A DNA stretch of 64,000 nt from Sophora flavescens (lineage: Eukaryota; Streptophyta; Magnoliopsida; Fabales; Fabaceae), in contig CM061062.1 in assembly GCA_030762895.1 (NCBI GenBank), positions 133,407,104-133,471,103 of the forward strand, written 5' to 3'. Shown here piece by piece: positions 61,560 through 64,000 of the stretch (positions are counted from its first letter, which is position 1; each line of letters begins with the position of its first letter). Under the pieces are notes generated by a model. The model ran no database searches. It was given only the letters and a program-made list of their open reading frames with translations, and had not been told where the DNA came from. The position numbers and the translations under genes were made by a program.

Positions 61560-62387
61560 TGTTGGGCGAAATCTAGGCAAGTATACCTAGTCGTACAAGT
61601 AATACGGTGGTGAGACCGATATCGTTCCCACGAGGATCAGTTGCCAATTACCAATTCACAAATCAAACAACTATCTAGACTAAACTATGGTATGAAGAGA
61701 AATAAAAACATAAAATAAAGTAATAAAATATTTTTTTGGCCTTTTGGGAAATTTATCAAACACTTGGAATGCAGAAAAAGGTGTTGGGATTAAACTTCAC
61801 TAAACCTTAGCCTCATGCAATACCAAGACCACCAATCCAGTTTATGCTTCGAATATTAAAATCAAGCCCTAATTCCATAGGTGGAATGAGTCTAAATCCC
61901 CTAATTAAACCCTAATTCCTTAGGTGACCTAATTAGTGAATTTGCATTAAGAGTAGAAATTACACGATTACTAATAAACCAAAATTCATTCCTAGATGCA
62001 AGGTTTACTAGGTGGTTAATTCCAGATCAGGAATTGATAAGAACGTCCCCGTTGCAAATCAAATCTCAAAATCATTTCATAGGTGGCCAAACCACAAAAA
62101 GCATTAAGAAAAGGAATTAAACACTAATAGAGAAACATAAACACAGATTGATCAATCAAGGCAGTTACATAATATTTGGGTCAGTTACATCTAATCCCAA
62201 CAAAGGGGAATTTAGCTACTGATGCTAATGGAGAAAACCAAAATAAGAGAAATAGAGATAAAGGGGAGAAGAAACTCCATTGAAGCCTTCATAGCAGCCC
62301 CCTGGGTCAAAGAATCCTCCTTTTAGGGTTCCAAGTCTTTAGGGTTCCCAGCCCCCTCTGTTGTCCTCCTGACTCTGTTCTGCACTC

Positions 62388-62400
62388 CTATTTATAGATT
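62388..62400 (-). promoter_or_regulatory. Putative TATA box of the minus-strand LTR
   Basis: AATCTATAAATAG on the minus strand. The GC-rich palindromes at 62410-62633 lie immediately upstream on that strand. Confidence 0.5.
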
Positions 62401-62409
62401 AGGCACGCG

Positions 62410-62633
62410 TCACGGCCGTGATGTGTTCTGCTTTGGGCGCACTTTCAAATTTTGGTATGTCACGGCCGTGACACTCATCACGGCTAGGCCGTGATCAGTT
62501 CTACCTGTTGAGGAAACATGTCACGGCCGTGATGGGCATCACGGCTAGGCCGTGATGGTCTTTGACTTTTGCCTTCTTTCTTTCCAGCTCTGCTTGATCA
62601 TGGCCGGGATGGTCATCACGACTAGGCCGTGAT
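62410..62633. repeat. Array of CACGGCCGTG palindromes
   Basis: Perfect TCACGGCCGTGA occurs at 62410-62421, 62460-62471 and 62521-62532. The near-palindrome ATCACGGCTAGGCCGTGAT occurs at 62477-62495 and 62538-62556 and, with one change, at 62615-62633. The two types alternate. They are far more GC-rich than their surroundings. Confidence 0.92.
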
Positions 62634-62860
62634 GGGCTCTATTTGGATCATTTTCTTCACTTTTCAAGCTCTATCTTCATCCAAGCTCCATCATGGTCAA
62701 TCTTGAGCATTTTACCCTTAATTCCTGCAAAACAACACCACGAAACCGCCTTACCCGTTCCAAGGTAAAAACTAACAAAATAAAACTAAATATGCCTAAA
62801 CTATATGAAAATGCATGCAAAAATGTACATGAAATATGCAGTGAAATCACACTCATCAAA

Positions 62861-62873
62861 TCACCCCAAGCTT
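62861..62873 (-). other. Possible polypurine tract of the minus-strand element
   Basis: AAGCTTGGGGTGA on the minus strand directly before the proposed LTR start. It is less purine-pure than the tracts of elements 2 and 3. Confidence 0.4.
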
Positions 62874-64000
62874 GTTCATTTTCTTGTCCTCAAGCAATCA
62901 CTAAGGCCAGAAGATATAAATAATCAGAGCATGGATAGTGAACCAAGAACCCGAGTAACTAATCCAAGTAACATGTATTTTCAAATAATTCAGCAAGAGA
63001 CAATCAATTTCAAGTCCAATTAGAAGCTTAGGTTTCCTAAACTCATATTCTCACTGATTCGGGCACTCTTTCTCACCTCACTCAAGTGTTTAAGGATATA
63101 TGACAATTCGTTCAATTTCCTCAAGGAATGAATTCTACCATAAGCTTGACTATCAACCAAATCTCTACTTTATTAATGAAAACACATTAGAATCAATAGG
63201 TCTTTACTTTGGTTGTAACGGGGCCATGGGATCAATTGTTAGGTGGGGAAATCAAGAAAAGGAAATTTCAAAAAGGCTAAACACAATATCAAGCATTGCA
63301 AGCACGACACCTTCTAAAACACTTTTTTGGGTTTTGATTCATTTTTCCACCTTTTTTTCTTTCTTCGTTATTTTATTTCTCACTTCCTTTTGTCATCCCC
63401 TTCTCTCTATTTTTTTTTCTTTTGGCGAAGGGGAGATTTTCAATTCAAGAGAAATATTTTTCTGACTTTCTCATCCCATACTTTTTCAAACTACCTTTCT
63501 ACCCTTTTTGTAATACCTTAAAAGGTGCCCTACCAAGCATTATTCATCAAAGTAATTCAAGGTACCAAGAAAAGTATTTTATTCTTTTAGGCTCAAAATT
63601 GGGCAACTAAGGGGTAACATTTAGTCAATCAAAGCTCAGAAGGCCGGAAAAATACCTAGTGCCTCAATCATTTTCAAAAATGTTTTCAAAAATTTTTAAG
63701 CTTCAAAACGGTTTCAAGTCAAGTTCTAGAGAATACAATCCAAGAGGAATGAAACACTTTATCACAAAGAATAGGGTAGATTTAGTGAGTACCCCTTTTT
63801 GACTCAAAATCTCACATTTTAGTAGTTCAAAAATCAATGAGAAACACAAATCTAAGGCACCATATGCTAATTATCAACTATCAAAGATCATCTCAAATTT
63901 TTTTTATTTGTAGCCTCGTCACAAGAATAAAAAATTGGGTTCAAAAATTCACTATCTCAATTTAATTGGCACTAAGTTCTCACAATTGGATGCATAATCT
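62874..64000 (-). mobile_element. Non-coding 3' internal region of the minus-strand element
   Basis: No minus-strand frame of note is present. The segment includes a pyrimidine-rich stretch on the plus strand (63320-63420). It is presumably the 3' untranslated part of the element whose coding region would lie to the right of the window. Confidence 0.4.

Larger units (their letters stand above)
61560..62858 (-). mobile_element. Putative 3' LTR of a minus-strand Tat/Ogre-like element
   Basis: Read on the minus strand, a candidate start TGATGAGTGTG (62858) follows a purine-rich AAGCTTGGGGTGA, and the end is CGCCCAACA (61560). Upstream on that strand is TTGAGGACAAG, a phrase I know from the 3' end of Tat/Ogre-type elements. 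The minus strand also has a TATA box TCTATAAATAGG (about 62399-62388) with palindromes upstream. The AGTAATACGG and ATCGTTCCCACGAGGAT words in the 3' part are likewise typical. Family placement is from memory and the exact start is uncertain. Confidence 0.5.

Overview
The window reads as nuclear DNA from a plant with a repeat-rich genome, most likely a eudicot. The signs are AT-rich sequence, long LTRs beginning TGTAACA, primer binding sites complementary to plant initiator-methionine tRNA, an endogenous pararetrovirus, tRNA-derived SINEs, MITEs and a plant-type mTERF pseudogene. The MITE arms (ACACTGTCAACCAATCAGA) resemble a type I associate with legumes; that is only a weak hint. I see no intact host protein-coding gene and no convincing tRNA or rRNA gene.

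Layout. 1-2685 is a minus-strand LTR cut by the window edge. 2686-5126 is intergenic DNA made of local duplications and a SINE. 5127-15268 is a tangle of one Ty3/gypsy family: a solo LTR with mismatched flanks, then a tandem LTR-internal-LTR-internal array with internal parts of only about 0.4-0.8 kb. One of its LTRs carries a nested solo LTR (11651-13802) with target-site duplication (TSD) GTGTT. 15269-25035 is a second Ty3/gypsy element with a 3.45 kb 5' LTR, a broken gag-pol and a 3' LTR that stops abruptly at 25035. There it joins an endogenous caulimovirid-like sequence (25037 to about 31.7 kb), and a decayed second copy of its last ORF lies at 32590-33502.

33.5-39.8 kb is the only region with host-gene traces: an mTERF-family pseudogene (34927-36065), a separate 3' fragment of the same family (37374-37462), two SINEs and a MITE. 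39784-60166 is one complete Ty3/gypsy element bounded by TSD GTTAA. Its 5' LTR was hit twice by other solo LTRs: 40591-45181 on the minus strand (TSD TCCTT) and 48265-52181 (TSD ACCAG). 60748-61385 is a non-autonomous hAT-like element with an 8 bp TSD. 61560-64000 looks like the 3' LTR and non-coding 3' end of a minus-strand Tat/Ogre-like element.

Most interesting points. Two divergent LTRs each carry, about 0.4 kb from the LTR end, an open 483 bp reading frame for a 160-residue protein starting MDP[ND][VI]PL[AV]QS with an acidic C-terminal half. Both start codons directly follow a splice-acceptor-like AG. Another LTR is near-identical to one of these up to that acceptor and then carries an unrelated terminal module with a different short frame. 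LTRs of this family may therefore exchange 3' cassettes at a splice site. The LTRs also contain a degenerate repeat of about 143 bp whose copy number varies.
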